DNA of 64,000 nt from DATLLN01 sp963797175 (GTDB lineage Bacteria > Actinomycetota > Thermoleophilia > Gaiellales > JAICJC01). Below, one piece after another: positions 49,638 through 62,295 of the stretch (positions are counted from its first letter, which is position 1; every line of letters begins with the position of its first letter). Below the pieces are notes generated by a model. That model saw only the letters and a program-made list of their open reading frames with translations, did not search any database and was not told the DNA's origin. The DNA lies in contig CAWCOL010000006.1 of NCBI GenBank assembly GCA_963797175.1, positions 1 to 64,000 on the forward strand, read 5' to 3'. Made by a program: the position numbers and the translations under genes.

Positions 49638-50009
49638 ATGAGCGTCGGCGAGATCGAGCTGGAGCAGGGCGAGCGACTGCTGGTGGTGGTGCTGCGAGGC
49701 GAGCACGATCTCTCCACAGCCGAGGCGCTGCAGGCCGAGCTCGAGCAGGCGCGGGCGGCGGGCCTGCCGGTGGTGGTCGACCTGTCCGGTGCGAGCTTCA
49801 TCGACTCCGCGGTGCTCGGCGTCCTCATCGGCGAGCACGATCGTGCTCGGGCGGACGGCGTGGCGCTCGCCCTGGTCGTCGGCAGCGCCGCCGGGCACTC
49901 GGTGCGCCGAATCGTCGAGCTGACCGGCCTCGATGCGGTGTTGCCCGTGGCTGAGACGCGCGCCGACGCCGAACGCCTCGTGCTGGCGCGCTCAGCCGAA
50001 CTCGAGTGA
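49638..50009 (+). CDS. STAS-domain anti-sigma factor antagonist (second copy)
   Basis: 123 aa. LLVVVLRGEHDLSTAEALQAELEQA and the phospho-site FIDSAVLGVLIGEHDRAR. It is the same fold as the divergent neighbour but clearly different in sequence, so the two probably serve different kinases. Start fixed by the leaderless -10. It overlaps the following convergent HATPase gene by 18 bp. Confidence 0.88.
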   Translation: MSVGEIELEQGERLLVVVLRGEHDLSTAEALQAELEQARAAGLPVVVDLSGASFIDSAVLGVLIGEHDRARADGVALALVVGSAAGHSVRRIVELTGLDAVLPVAETRADAERLVLARSAELE

Positions 50010-50363
50010 GAACGTCACCGTGAGGCCGGCATCTTCGACGGCGGGGCCCGTCTCCAGGCTCGTGCACAGGCGGCGGAGCAGCGCCAGGCCGAGCCCCGGG
50101 CTGCCGGGGATGGGGTCGCCGTGGTCGGTGACGCTCACCTCGATGCCCTGCGGTGCCGTCCGGAAGTCGAGCTCGATCGGGGCGCCCCCCGCCGCCTGCG
50201 CGCGCTCGATCGCATGCGCGCAGACCTCCGAGAGCACCAGCTTGAGGTCCTCGAGGCTGTCGTCGTCCAGCGTCAGCCGTCGCGCCGTGCCGGCCAGCGC
50301 CATCCGGCAGGTGGAGAGGTGAACGGGGTCGGCGGGCACGATCAGGCGGGCGACGGTGCGCAT
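49992..50363 (-). CDS. HATPase-type anti-sigma regulatory protein
   Basis: 123 aa from ATG 50363; GTG 50366 is next to it but the TACGCT -10 sits 7 nt before the ATG. N-box LKLVLSEVCAHAIERA has His where most have Asn. VTDHGDPIPG and GLGLALLRRLCTSLE supply the other boxes. It is a weaker match than the 48864 protein, so kinase activity may be reduced. Divergent from the next gene with overlapping -10 boxes. Confidence 0.8.
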   Translation of the reverse strand: MRTVARLIVPADPVHLSTCRMALAGTARRLTLDDDSLEDLKLVLSEVCAHAIERAQAAGGAPIELDFRTAPQGIEVSVTDHGDPIPGSPGLGLALLRRLCTSLETGPAVEDAGLTVTFSLEFG

Positions 50364-50370
50364 CACGCGG

Positions 50371-50380
50371 AGCGTACCGT
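50371..50380. promoter_or_regulatory. Overlapping divergent -10 boxes
   Basis: AGCGTACCGT. Read leftward it is TACGCT (for 50363); read rightward TACCGT (for 50385/50391). The two boxes share the central TA. Confidence 0.45.
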
Positions 50381-50384
50381 CACG

Positions 50385-50699
50385 GTGGCCGTGCAGGATC
50401 TGCCGGCCGGCGCCGACGTCGCCGGCCAGGTCGCGCTCGCGCTGGCGGTGCGGTCGGGCCTGCCGCCGCTGGCCGCGGATCGGCTGCGGGCGGCCGTGGA
50501 GCGAGCCGTCACCGCCGCCGGGGCGGGCATCACCGTGGGCGTGGTGCCGTCGGACGGTGCGGTGGACGTTCTGCTGGCCGGGCTCGGGCCCTCGGCGCGG
50601 GAGCGCGCCGCCGAGTCGCTCGCGACCGCCGGGGACGTCGTCGCGGAGGGCGACGGCATCCGCGTGACCGCCGTGCGGCCCCCTCTGGCAGGCGTGTAA
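50385..50699 (+). CDS. Degenerate HATPase-like protein before the sigma factor gene
   Basis: About 104 aa from GTG 50385 (GTG 50391 also fits). The N-terminal half (AGQVALALAVRSGLPPLAADRLRAAVERAV) looks like the RsbW dimer/N-box helix, but the Asn and the glycine boxes of the ATP site are missing. It may bind a sigma factor or STAS partner without kinase action, or be decaying. It ends 52 bp before the sigma factor start. Confidence 0.6.
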   Translation: MAVQDLPAGADVAGQVALALAVRSGLPPLAADRLRAAVERAVTAAGAGITVGVVPSDGAVDVLLAGLGPSARERAAESLATAGDVVAEGDGIRVTAVRPPLAGV

Positions 50700-50738
50700 G
50701 AAATCGGTTTCGATCTCGCCAACGGGCGTTTGCGGCGC

Positions 50739-50744
50739 TAGGAT
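50739..50744 (+). promoter_or_regulatory. -10 element of the sigma factor gene
   Basis: TAGGAT overlaps the ATG at 50743, so that ATG cannot be the start of a transcript made here. The in-frame GTG 50752 is 7 nt downstream. Confidence 0.45.
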
Positions 50745-50751
50745 GGCGGTT

Positions 50752-51435
50752 GTGGGTGAGCGTCGCGATCATCGCCGCGACACCCTGATCATGCAGAACG
50801 CAAGCCTGGTCAGGGCGATCGCGAGACGCTACCGGGGACGGGGAGTCAGTGGTGATGACCTCGTCCAGACCGGGTACCTCGGCCTGATCCAAGCCGTCGA
50901 CCGCTACGACCCCGGGCGGGGCGTGCCGCTCAGCGGGTACGCGGCGCGGATGATCGAGGGCGAGATCCTCCACCTCTTCCGCGACCAGGGCTGGTCGGTG
51001 CGGGTGCCGCGCGGGATGCAGGAGCTGGGCCGGCGCGCCGCGCGCGCCGCGGACGACCTGGCGCACTCGCTGGGCCGCGAGCCCGAGCTGGGCGAGATCG
51101 CGGCCGCGCTCGGTGAGCAGCCGGTGGCCGTGGCCGAGGCGCTCGAGGCCCGCAACGCATTTCATGCCACCTCGCTCAGCGCCGGCGACGATGACAGCGA
51201 CCGCCATCCGCTGGTGGACGACGCCGGCTTCGACGGCGTGATCGAGCGCGACCTGGTGGTGCGCGCGCTGAGCACGCTGCCGCCCCGCGAACGCCGGATC
51301 CTCGTCATGCGGTTCCAGCGGGAGATGACGCAGGCCGAGATCGCCGAGCGCATCGGCATCAGCCAGATGCACGTGTCGCGACTGCTCCGCCGGTCGCTCG
51401 ACCGTCTCCGCGACGGCGCCGAGCTCGCCGCCTGA
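50752..51435 (+). CDS. SigB/SigF-family sigma factor
   Basis: 227 aa from GTG 50752. Region 2: MQNASLVRAIARRYRGRGVSGDDLVQTGYLGLIQAVDRYDP (in order) and the -10-reading helix YAARMIEGEILHLFRDQGWSVRVPR. Region 3: LGREPELGEIAAALG. Region 4: LPPRERRILVMRFQREMTQAEIAERIGISQMHVSRLLRRSL. It belongs to the general-stress/sporulation group controlled by RsbW/RsbV partner switching, encoded just upstream. Confidence 0.93.
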   Translation: MGERRDHRRDTLIMQNASLVRAIARRYRGRGVSGDDLVQTGYLGLIQAVDRYDPGRGVPLSGYAARMIEGEILHLFRDQGWSVRVPRGMQELGRRAARAADDLAHSLGREPELGEIAAALGEQPVAVAEALEARNAFHATSLSAGDDDSDRHPLVDDAGFDGVIERDLVVRALSTLPPRERRILVMRFQREMTQAEIAERIGISQMHVSRLLRRSLDRLRDGAELAA

Positions 51436-51436
51436 C

Positions 51437-51985
51437 CTACGCCGCGACCGGTTCGACCTCCGCCACGAGCTGGGCCATGAGATCCCCCAGCCGGCTGTGC
51501 TGTGAGCTGCCGCGCAGGCGTCCGTCGTCGTGGAACGCCTCGTGTGCCTTGGCGATGGCCAGGTCGCCGTTGAGCACGCGGGCGCCGGCGATGCCGAGCA
51601 CCTTGCGCAGCTCGGCCTGCGCCCACATGCCGCCGTAGCCGCCGGTGCTCGCACCGATCACCATGGCCGGCCGGCCGCGCAGCGCGTTCTCGGGGAACGG
51701 CACCGATGCCCAGTCGAGGGCGTTCTTGAGCACGCCCGGGATCGACCCGTTGTACTCGGGTGTGACGAACAGCAGCGCGTCGGCGGCGGCGATGCGCTCG
51801 CGCAGGTCGAGCACCGGCGCGGGGGCGTCGGCCTCGTCCCGCTCGCCCGTGAAGGGCGGGATGGTGTGCAGCCCGTCGTACGTGTCCCACTCGACCCCGG
51901 AGGGAGCCAGCTCCTGCGCAGCGCGCAGGAGCCGGCTGTTGTGGGAGTCAGGACGCAGGCTGCCCGAGATGGCCAGCACTCGCAT
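51437..51985 (-). CDS. NADPH-dependent FMN reductase
   Basis: 182 aa; AAGGAGTGATCGACG precedes ATG. Flavodoxin-like fold with the FMN phosphate loop SGSLRPDSHNSRLLRAA, VTPEYNGSIPGVLKNALDW and IGASTGGYGGMWAQAELRKVLG. Members reduce FMN, quinones, chromate or azo dyes with NADPH. It lies 6 bp after yceI on the same strand, so both are under the MarR promoter region at 52.56 kb. Confidence 0.91.
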   Translation of the reverse strand: MRVLAISGSLRPDSHNSRLLRAAQELAPSGVEWDTYDGLHTIPPFTGERDEADAPAPVLDLRERIAAADALLFVTPEYNGSIPGVLKNALDWASVPFPENALRGRPAMVIGASTGGYGGMWAQAELRKVLGIAGARVLNGDLAIAKAHEAFHDDGRLRGSSQHSRLGDLMAQLVAEVEPVAA

Positions 51986-51991
51986 CGTCGA

Positions 51992-52531
51992 TCACTCCTT
52001 GATCAGCGAGAAGCTGGCGATCAGGCGGACGGTGTCGTCGACCAGGAAGCCGCCGCCCGGGAGCGGGGCGTTCCAGGAGACGCCGAACTCGTTGCGGTCG
52101 ATCTCGCCCTCGAGGTCGAGGCCGATCCGCTCGTTGCCCCACGGGTCGCCGTTGGGCCCGGAGATGCTGTAGGTGAACTCGACGGGGCGGGTGACGCCGT
52201 GCAGCGTGACGTCCGCGGTCAGCGTGTCTTCGCCGAGCTCGGTCGCGACGACGGTCGCCTCGGGGTAGCGCTCCGGGTCGAAGAAGTCCGGGGACTTCAG
52301 GTGGCCGTCGCGGTTCTCGTCGTGGGTGACGACCGAGTCGACGCGCACCGAGCCGGAGATCTCGGGCTCGTCACCGCCGACGACGGTTGCGTCGAAGTCC
52401 AGCAGGCGGCCGCGGATGGTCGCGAAGCCCATGTGCTTGACGGCGAACTCGACGGTCGAGTGGCTGGCATCGGCACGCCACGTCCCGGCTGGGATAATGG
52501 TGTCCGATCGTGTTGAGAGTGTGATGCTCAC
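51992..52531 (-). CDS. YceI-family protein
   Basis: 179 aa. Standard YceI: PAGTWRADASHSTVEFAVKHMGFATIRGRL, VDSVVTHDENRDGHLKSPDFFD, LTADVTLHGVTRPVEFTYSISG and DRNEFGVSWNAPLPGGGFLV. It is probably a periplasmic-type or cytosolic carrier of a lipid-like molecule; no signal peptide is seen. Divergent from a MarR regulator. Confidence 0.93.
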   Translation of the reverse strand: MSITLSTRSDTIIPAGTWRADASHSTVEFAVKHMGFATIRGRLLDFDATVVGGDEPEISGSVRVDSVVTHDENRDGHLKSPDFFDPERYPEATVVATELGEDTLTADVTLHGVTRPVEFTYSISGPNGDPWGNERIGLDLEGEIDRNEFGVSWNAPLPGGGFLVDDTVRLIASFSLIKE

Positions 52532-52558
52532 TTCCGTTCCCTCCTCGGATGAGATATA

Positions 52559-52572
52559 CTTGACTTGTCAAG
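52559..52572. promoter_or_regulatory. Probable MarR operator between yceI and marR
   Basis: CTTGAC and GTCAAG, perfect 6-bp arms around TT, lie 28 bp from the yceI start and 18 bp from the marR start, within an AT-rich patch. Confidence 0.65.
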
Positions 52573-52590
52573 CACTATAGCGAGGAACAG

Positions 52591-53049
52591 TTGAGTTCGC
52601 AAGTATTGAGCCCTCAAGCGTTGGACGCCTGGATCGGGCTGCTGCGTGGACACGCCGCCCTGACCCGGAAACTCAACGCCGATCTGATCGCCGAGCACGG
52701 CATGACGATCAACGACTACGACGTGCTGGTGCACCTCGACCGCGCGCCCGGCCGCCGCATGCGGCGGGTCGATCTCGCGCAGAGCATCCTGCTCACGGCG
52801 TCGGGAATCACCCGGCTGCTGGACGGCCTGGAGCGCAGCGGCTGGGTGTGCAAGAGCCAGTGCGACTCCGACGCCCGCGTCACCTACGCGGTGCTCACGG
52901 ACGACGGGGCGGAGCGGCTCGAAGCTGCGCGGTGCACGCACCTGCGCGGCGTCCGCGAGCTGTTCGCCGACCGCTACACGTGTGACGAGGTGGCCCAGCT
53001 GGGCGAGCTGCTGGGCCGGCTGGACACGCGCGGAGCCGCGACCTGCTGA
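52591..53049 (+). CDS. MarR-family transcriptional regulator
   Basis: 152 aa from TTG 52591 (GAGGAA 4 nt upstream). Winged helix with HGMTINDYDVLVHLDRAPGRRMRRVDLAQSILLTASGITRLLDGLERSGWV in family order, and the wing CDSDARVTYAVLT. Three Cys (CKSQC and a C-terminal Cys) might sense oxidation. It is likely to repress the divergent yceI and FMN reductase genes through 52559-52572. Its end overlaps the gltD tail by 76 bp. Confidence 0.9.
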   Translation: MSSQVLSPQALDAWIGLLRGHAALTRKLNADLIAEHGMTINDYDVLVHLDRAPGRRMRRVDLAQSILLTASGITRLLDGLERSGWVCKSQCDSDARVTYAVLTDDGAERLEAARCTHLRGVRELFADRYTCDEVAQLGELLGRLDTRGAATC

Positions 53050-54367
53050 TTGAGTGACCACTCGACCGCGGCGGCCGCGCGGCGGCCGTCGGCGATCGCG
53101 GTCACGATCAGGTCGGCGCCGCGCACGCAGTCGCCCGCCGCCGCGACGCCCGCGGGCACCGCGGCAACGCGGCCGTCCGCGACCTCCACGCCGAGCGCGC
53201 GGTACAGCGGATCGTCCTCGACGCCGGCGAAGCCGATCGCCAGCAGCACCAGGTCGGCCTCCAGCGAACGGCCGCCGTCTCCGGCCACGCGCTGCACGCG
53301 GCCGCCGGCGCCCTCGAACCGCACTGTCTCGAACCGCCATACGCGCTCGCCGCCCTCCTCGTGCACCGGGTGTGAGCGCAGCACCCGCGGCCACGCCGGC
53401 CAGGTCGCCTGGGGGTCGCGGACGGCCGGCGGCACCGGGCCGTGGGCGACCTCGTGCACCGTCAGCGCCCCCTCGCGCAGGGCGTTGCCCAGGCAGTCGG
53501 CACTGGTGTCGCCGCCGCCCAGCACCACCACGCGCCGCCCCGCGGCCGAGATCCCGCCGGCGCCGCCGGCCACGGCCCGGTTGCGGCCGATCAGATAGGG
53601 CAGCGCGTGCTCGATCCCGTCCAGACCGCGGCCGGGCACGTCGAGCTCGCGGGGCCGCTGCGCGCCGGTCGCCACCACCAGCGCGTCGTGGCGTGCCCGC
53701 AGCCGATCCGCGTCCAGGCCGCGGCCGACGTCCGCGCGGGTCTGAAAGCCGACGCCCTCGGCCTCGAGCTGGGCCACGCGGCGATCGACCATCCACTTCT
53801 CGAGCTTGAAGTCCGGGATGCCGTAGCGCAGCAGGCCGCCCGGCTCGTCGTCGCGCTCGTAGACGGTCACGGCGTGGCCGGCGCGGGCCAGCTGCTGGGC
53901 CGCGGCCAGCCCGGCCGGCCCCGACCCGATCACGCCCACCGAGCGGCCGGTGGGTGCCGCCGGCGGCCGCGGCCGCACCCACCCGTTGGCGAACGCCTCC
54001 TCGACGATCGCCAGCTCGACCGCCTTGATCGCCACCGGATCGTCGTTCAGGGCCAGCACGCACGCCTCCTCGCAGGGGGCGGGGCAGAGCTTGCCCGTCA
54101 GCTCGGGGAAGTTGTTGGTGGCGTGCAGGCGCTCCGACGCCTCGCGCCAGCGGCCGGTGCGCGCCAGCTCGTTCCAGTCCGGGATCAGGTTGCCCAGCGG
54201 GCAGCCCCCGTGGCAGAAGGGGACGCCGCAGTCCATGCAGCGGCCGGCCTGTTCCGCCGCCAGCGCCCGTGCCGGGAGGCAGCGCCTGGTCGCGGTGGTC
54301 GGCCAGCCGCTCGGCGACCGGGCGGTGGCCGGCGCCGCGGCGGCGGATGGTGAGGAAGCCCCGCGGG

Positions 54368-54375
<8 letters not shown>
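52974..54375 (-). CDS. gltD: Glutamate synthase small subunit, apparent +1 frameshift
   Basis: About 466 aa after repair. GTG 54375 overlaps the gltB stop by 8 bp. The first 30 codons (ADPRGFLTIRRRG ... LADHRDQA) and the remainder (EQAGRCMDCGVPFCHGGCPLGN onward) differ by one frame; an extra base near 54270-54285 explains it (span 3n+1). CxxC clusters for two 4Fe-4S centres, FAD site GVIGSGPAGLAAAQQL and NADPH site VVVLGGGDTSADCLG are intact. The Ser-rich last 20 residues overlap marR. Confidence 0.88.
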
Positions 54376-58757
<4,382 letters not shown>

Positions 58758-58778
58758 CCTCCCAGGCTAGCAGAACTC

Positions 58779-58792
58779 GAATCGTTTGAGTC
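58779..58792. promoter_or_regulatory. Second, weaker operator-like site before gltB
   Basis: GAATCGTTTGAGTC matches the stronger palindrome at 58810-58823 at 11 of 14 bases. Centres are 31 bp apart, three helical turns, on the same face of the DNA. Confidence 0.4.
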
Positions 58793-58808
58793 GTTAAAGG
58801 TCTGTGAA

Positions 58809-58824
58809 CGAATCAGTTGATTCG
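58809..58824. promoter_or_regulatory. GAATCA-NN-TGATTC palindrome before gltB
   Basis: CGAATCA and TGATTCG are perfect 7-bp arms with GT between, 52 bp upstream of gltB and just past the end of the C45 peptidase gene. The core recurs at 48662-48675. Confidence 0.6.
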
Positions 58825-58826
58825 TG

Positions 58827-59864
58827 TCAGACGGCGAGCTCCTGCCAGGGCGTCTCATCAGCCGGCCCCAGGGCGACGGCCGCCCGCGGTGGATCGCCCA
58901 GCTCGAACGCCACCGAGCCGAACGTCAGCCACGGCACCTCGGGGGTCGCGTGCGCGCAGATCGGCGCGGAGCGGTCCTCGAGGATGCGCCGGCAGTCATC
59001 GAGGCTCTCTGCCTCGGGCGCCTCTCGGTCGAGCAGCCGCTGCCGGGCGACGCTGTTGGCGTGGGCCGGGCCGTCGTCGGCCAGCTCCTCGTCGATGTCC
59101 TCGGTGGCGAGCGGGTGGTTGGTGTGCCAGAGCCGGTCGTCCCCGCCGACGGGCACGGCGCCGCCCGCGGAGCACTCGTAGCCCGCCACCGCATCGCCCT
59201 GGGTCAGCGCATAGTGCTGGCCGGAGGCGTGGGGGATGCTGGTCAGAACGGCCTCCGCAGCGGCCAGCGTGGGCTGGGCCAGCAGGCTGCGGGTGACGAA
59301 GGCGACCGGCAGCCCGGTCGGGGAGTGGCGGAGCATCGAGAGCGCGTTGACGCAGACGCCGAGGCCGGCCGCGTTGGCGCCGCACAGGCCGATCATCCCC
59401 GCGGCGCTGAGCACGAGTGCGTCCGGCCCCGCCTCGGGGCGGATCCGCAGCAGCACCTGGCCGCCGTCCATCGAGGAGGGGAGGTCCATGGTCTGGGCCG
59501 CCAGTGCGGGACGGCCGTCGCGTGCGGCGACGGCGAGCAGGCTGCAGGCGGCGCGGCTCTCGCGCCGCTCCGAGAACCACCACTCCTCGTCCATCAGGTT
59601 GTGGGCGAGGATCGCGTCGCCGTCGGCGTTCGCCCCCTCGGCGATGCCGCGCATCTCGTCCAGCAGGTCGGGGGCGTGGCGGGCGATCGCGGGCAGGAAG
59701 TCGGTCGCGCCCAGGAACGCGGCGATGTGGTCTGAGGCGGGGCCGCCCGTGCGCCGGGCGGTGGACTCGGCCAGCCGCTCCAGTGCCTCCGCAATCTGGT
59801 CGCGCAGCTGCTCGCCATGGGCGAGCCCCCGCGCGCGTCCATCCCCTTCGCACACGACGAGCAT
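58827..59864 (-). CDS. C45-type (acyltransferase-like) Ntn hydrolase
   Basis: 345 aa from ATG 59864, preceded at 7 nt by TAGTCT. It has the C45/acyl-CoA:6-APA acyltransferase pattern: nucleophile Cys107 in SRAACSLLAV followed by LAAQTMDLPSSMDG, then GMIGLCGANAAGLGVCVNALS and LAQPTLAAAEAVLTSIPHASGQHYAL. The enzyme is normally made as a precursor and cuts itself before the Cys. The substrate is an unknown amide. Divergent from the class I amidohydrolase gene. Confidence 0.84.
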   Translation of the reverse strand: MLVVCEGDGRARGLAHGEQLRDQIAEALERLAESTARRTGGPASDHIAAFLGATDFLPAIARHAPDLLDEMRGIAEGANADGDAILAHNLMDEEWWFSERRESRAACSLLAVAARDGRPALAAQTMDLPSSMDGGQVLLRIRPEAGPDALVLSAAGMIGLCGANAAGLGVCVNALSMLRHSPTGLPVAFVTRSLLAQPTLAAAEAVLTSIPHASGQHYALTQGDAVAGYECSAGGAVPVGGDDRLWHTNHPLATEDIDEELADDGPAHANSVARQRLLDREAPEAESLDDCRRILEDRSAPICAHATPEVPWLTFGSVAFELGDPPRAAVALGPADETPWQELAV

Positions 59865-59871
59865 CCGGTGA

Positions 59872-59881
59872 AGACTACAAT
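59872..59881. promoter_or_regulatory. Overlapping divergent -10 boxes
   Basis: AGACTACAAT. Leftward it reads TAGTCT (for 59864), rightward TACAAT (for 59894); the central TA is shared, as at 50371-50380. Confidence 0.5.
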
Positions 59882-59893
59882 CGCCGACCGTAG

Positions 59894-60631
59894 ATGGCAC
59901 GGCGTCCCGTCATCGGCTACACGATCGAGCTGCAGGATCCGCTGCTGCCCGATGTCGAGGCGGCGCTGCGCGAGCCGCTGCTGCGGTTCGGGGCGGTGCC
60001 GCTGGTGCTGCCGCGGTCGACGCCGGCCGAGCTGCTGGACGAGCTGGTGGGGATGATCGACGGGCTGCAGCTGTGCGGCGGCGCCGACGTGCATCCGCGC
60101 ATGTACGGCCACGAGCAGCACGAGCTGACCAAGCCGTTCCTGGACATCCAGGACGAGTTCGAGATCGGGCTCACCCGGCTGGCGTACGACCGGGGGATGC
60201 CGGTGCTCGGCTTCTGCCGGGGCGCGCAGGTGATGGCGGTGGCCGACGGCGGCTCGCTGGTGCAGGACGTCGCCACGATGGTGCCCGAGCCGGTGGCGCA
60301 CCGCAACCGCTGGCGCGAGCTCGGGCTGGAGCCGCCCGGCGACCACTGGCACGACGTCGAGGCGGTGCCGGGCTCGGCCGTCGACCGCTGGCTGGGCGAC
60401 GGGCCGCGGCGCGTCAACTCGTTCCACCACCAGAGCGTCGCCGAGACCGGGAGCCGCCTGCGCGTCACCGCCCGTGCCGCCGACGGCGTGGTTGAGGCGG
60501 TGGAGCGCTGCGACGGCCAGGGCTGGGCGGTCGGCCTCCAGTGGCACAACGAGCTGCAGTGGCGCCGTGACGAGCGCTTCCTCGAGCCGTTCCGCGAGCT
60601 GGTGGACGCGGCCCGCGTCCGCGCCGCCTGA
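59894..60631 (+). CDS. Gamma-glutamyl-gamma-aminobutyrate hydrolase family (peptidase C26)
   Basis: 245 aa. Class I glutamine amidotransferase fold: MIDGLQLCGGADVHPRMYG, nucleophile Cys108 in PVLGFCRGAQVMAVADGGSLVQD, NSFHHQSV and catalytic His in VGLQWHNELQW (about 217). It hydrolyses gamma-glutamyl amides, as PuuD does in putrescine breakdown. Near a class III aminotransferase, this may belong to polyamine or GABA catabolism, but specificity is inference. Confidence 0.88.
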   Translation: MARRPVIGYTIELQDPLLPDVEAALREPLLRFGAVPLVLPRSTPAELLDELVGMIDGLQLCGGADVHPRMYGHEQHELTKPFLDIQDEFEIGLTRLAYDRGMPVLGFCRGAQVMAVADGGSLVQDVATMVPEPVAHRNRWRELGLEPPGDHWHDVEAVPGSAVDRWLGDGPRRVNSFHHQSVAETGSRLRVTARAADGVVEAVERCDGQGWAVGLQWHNELQWRRDERFLEPFRELVDAARVRAA

Positions 60632-60639
60632 CCTTCCTG

Positions 60640-60711
60640 GTGTCCGGCACCGTACCGGGCACGGAGCCCGGCACCGACTCTGGCTCGGTGCCAGACTCGG
60701 TGCCGGAGGAC
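60640..60711. repeat. 12-bp tandem self-complementary repeat, 6 units
   Basis: Units begin GTGTCCGGCACC, GTACCGGGCACG, GAGCCCGGCACC and end GTGCCAGACTCG, GTGCCGGAGGAC. 60668-60684 pairs with 60690-60706 (17 bp, one mismatch). It matches 8106-8201 apart from two missing units, so unit number varies between copies. Confidence 0.85.
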
Positions 60712-60840
60712 TTCCAATACGTGGTGAGGAACGGCGGGTGCCGTGACACGTCGTCGCGGATCCGGCACGAACGACGGCCTGGTTGAGCCGAACCGTCGAA
60801 TGTGACGGCCGGCGTGACTGTGGCCCGAACTGTCACAGAG

Positions 60841-60876
60841 GTGCCGGGTTCCGTGCCGGAGTCGGTACCGGAGTCC
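60841..60876. repeat. 12-bp tandem repeat, 3 units
   Basis: GTGCCGGGTTCC, GTGCCGGAGTCG, GTACCGGAGTCC, about 50 bp before the aminotransferase start. Confidence 0.75.
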
Positions 60877-60923
60877 GGTGGGCCGCTCCGCTAACCTCGG
60901 CGGGTCACCGGCAGGAGGGACCA

Positions 60924-62279
60924 ATGGAGGCCACGACCGTCATCGACCGCACCCGGCTCGGCGAGTTGATCGAGCGCGAGCGCGGCGCGTTCGCCGAGCG
61001 CAACCCGCGCAGCGCGGCGCTGTTCGAGCAGACCGGCCGCTCGCTGCTGGGAGGCGTGCCGATGAGCTGGATGACGATGTGGGCCGGCGGGTTCCCGCTC
61101 TTCTTCGACGAGGCGCACGGGGCGTCGATCACCGACGTCGACGGCCACACCTACGTCGATTTCTGCCTGGGCGACACCGGCGCGATGGCCGGCCACGCAC
61201 CGGAGCCGACCGCCCGAGCCGTCGAGCGGCAGATCCGCCGCGGCACCACGACCATGCTGCCAACCGACGACGCCGCCTGGGTGGGCGAGGAGCTGCAGCG
61301 CCGCTTCGGCCTGGACGCCTGGCAGTTCGCCCTGACGGCGACCGACGCCAACCGCTGGGTGCTGCGCATGGCCCGCGCCCTCACGCGGCGCCCCCGGGTG
61401 CTGGTCTTCAACTACTGCTACCACGGCTCGGTCGACGAGACGTTCATCACGCTGGAGGACGGCGAGCCCCGCGCCCGGGCGGGCAACGTCGGTCCCGCGG
61501 TCGATCCCACCGACACCACCGCCGTCGTCGAGTTCAACGACATCGATGCCCTCCGGCACGAGCTCGACACCGAGCTGGTCGCCTGCGTGCTGGCCGAGCC
61601 CGCCCTCACCAACATCGGCATCGTGCTCCCCGACCCCGGCTTCCACGACGCCCTGCGCGACCTGACCCGCCGCACCGGCACCCTGCTGGTGATCGACGAG
61701 ACCCACACGATGAGCAGCGGCCCCGGCGGCTACACCGCCGCGCACGGGCTGGATCCCGATGTTCTCACGGTGGGCAAGTCGATCGCCGGCGGCGTGCCGA
61801 TCGGGGCCTACGGCCTCACCCGCGACATCGCCGACGCCGTGCTCGGGCTCGATGCCGACCTCGAGGACACCGGCGGCGTCGGCGGCACCCTGGCGGGCAA
61901 CGCCCTCTCCCTGGCCGCCGCCCGGGCGACGCTGGGCGAGGTGCTGACCGCCGGCGCGTACGCACACATGATCCCGCTGGCGGAGCGGTTCACGGCCGGA
62001 GTCGAGGACGTGCTGGCGTCCCGGCAGATGCCCTGGAACATCGTGCAGCTGGGCGCTCGCGCCGAGTACCGCTTCTGCCCCGAGCCGCCGCACACCGGCG
62101 GCGAGTCCGCCGCCGCGGCCGATCCCGAACTCGACGCCTACATGCACCTTTACCTGATGAACCGCGACGTGCTGATCACGCCGTTCCACAACATGGCGCT
62201 GATGTGCCCGCAGACCACGGCCGCGGACGTCGACCGCCACACCGAGGTGTTCGCGGCGGCCGTGGACGAGCTGCGTTAG
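60924..62279 (+). CDS. Class III PLP-dependent aminotransferase (GSA-aminotransferase-like)
   Basis: 451 aa; AGGAGGGA sets ATG 60924. ITDVDGHTYVDFCLGDTGAMAGHAPEPTARAV in family order, YCYHGSVDETF, the PLP Asp in LLVIDETHTMSSGPGG and the PLP Lys in LTVGKSIAGGVPIGAYGL (about 285), followed by GGTLAGNALSLAAARATL. It is nearest to glutamate-1-semialdehyde aminomutase and related transaminases. As no other haem genes are nearby, a catabolic transaminase is more likely. Confidence 0.9.
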   Translation: MEATTVIDRTRLGELIERERGAFAERNPRSAALFEQTGRSLLGGVPMSWMTMWAGGFPLFFDEAHGASITDVDGHTYVDFCLGDTGAMAGHAPEPTARAVERQIRRGTTTMLPTDDAAWVGEELQRRFGLDAWQFALTATDANRWVLRMARALTRRPRVLVFNYCYHGSVDETFITLEDGEPRARAGNVGPAVDPTDTTAVVEFNDIDALRHELDTELVACVLAEPALTNIGIVLPDPGFHDALRDLTRRTGTLLVIDETHTMSSGPGGYTAAHGLDPDVLTVGKSIAGGVPIGAYGLTRDIADAVLGLDADLEDTGGVGGTLAGNALSLAAARATLGEVLTAGAYAHMIPLAERFTAGVEDVLASRQMPWNIVQLGARAEYRFCPEPPHTGGESAAAADPELDAYMHLYLMNRDVLITPFHNMALMCPQTTAADVDRHTEVFAAAVDELR

Positions 62280-62295
62280 GCAGCGAGGCTCAGCC

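Larger units (their letters stand above)
60632..60923. other. Intergenic region with two repeat tracts
   Basis: 292 bp between two same-strand genes. It contains repeat tracts at 60640-60711 and 60841-60876 and an intervening 130 bp with CGCGGATCCGG, also seen near other copies. AGGAGGGA (60913-60920) belongs to the next gene. No gene is seen. Confidence 0.6.

Noticed and set aside
50706..50732. GGTTT ... GGGCG as a SigB/SigF-type promoter before the sigma factor gene
   Set aside because: The spacing is about 13 bp and the -10 half does not match GGGTA well. TAGGAT at 50739 explains the start better.
50743..50751. ATG 50743 as the sigma factor start
   Set aside because: It overlaps the best -10 box; GTG 50752, 7 nt downstream, fits the leaderless pattern. 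The ATG remains possible if transcription starts further upstream.
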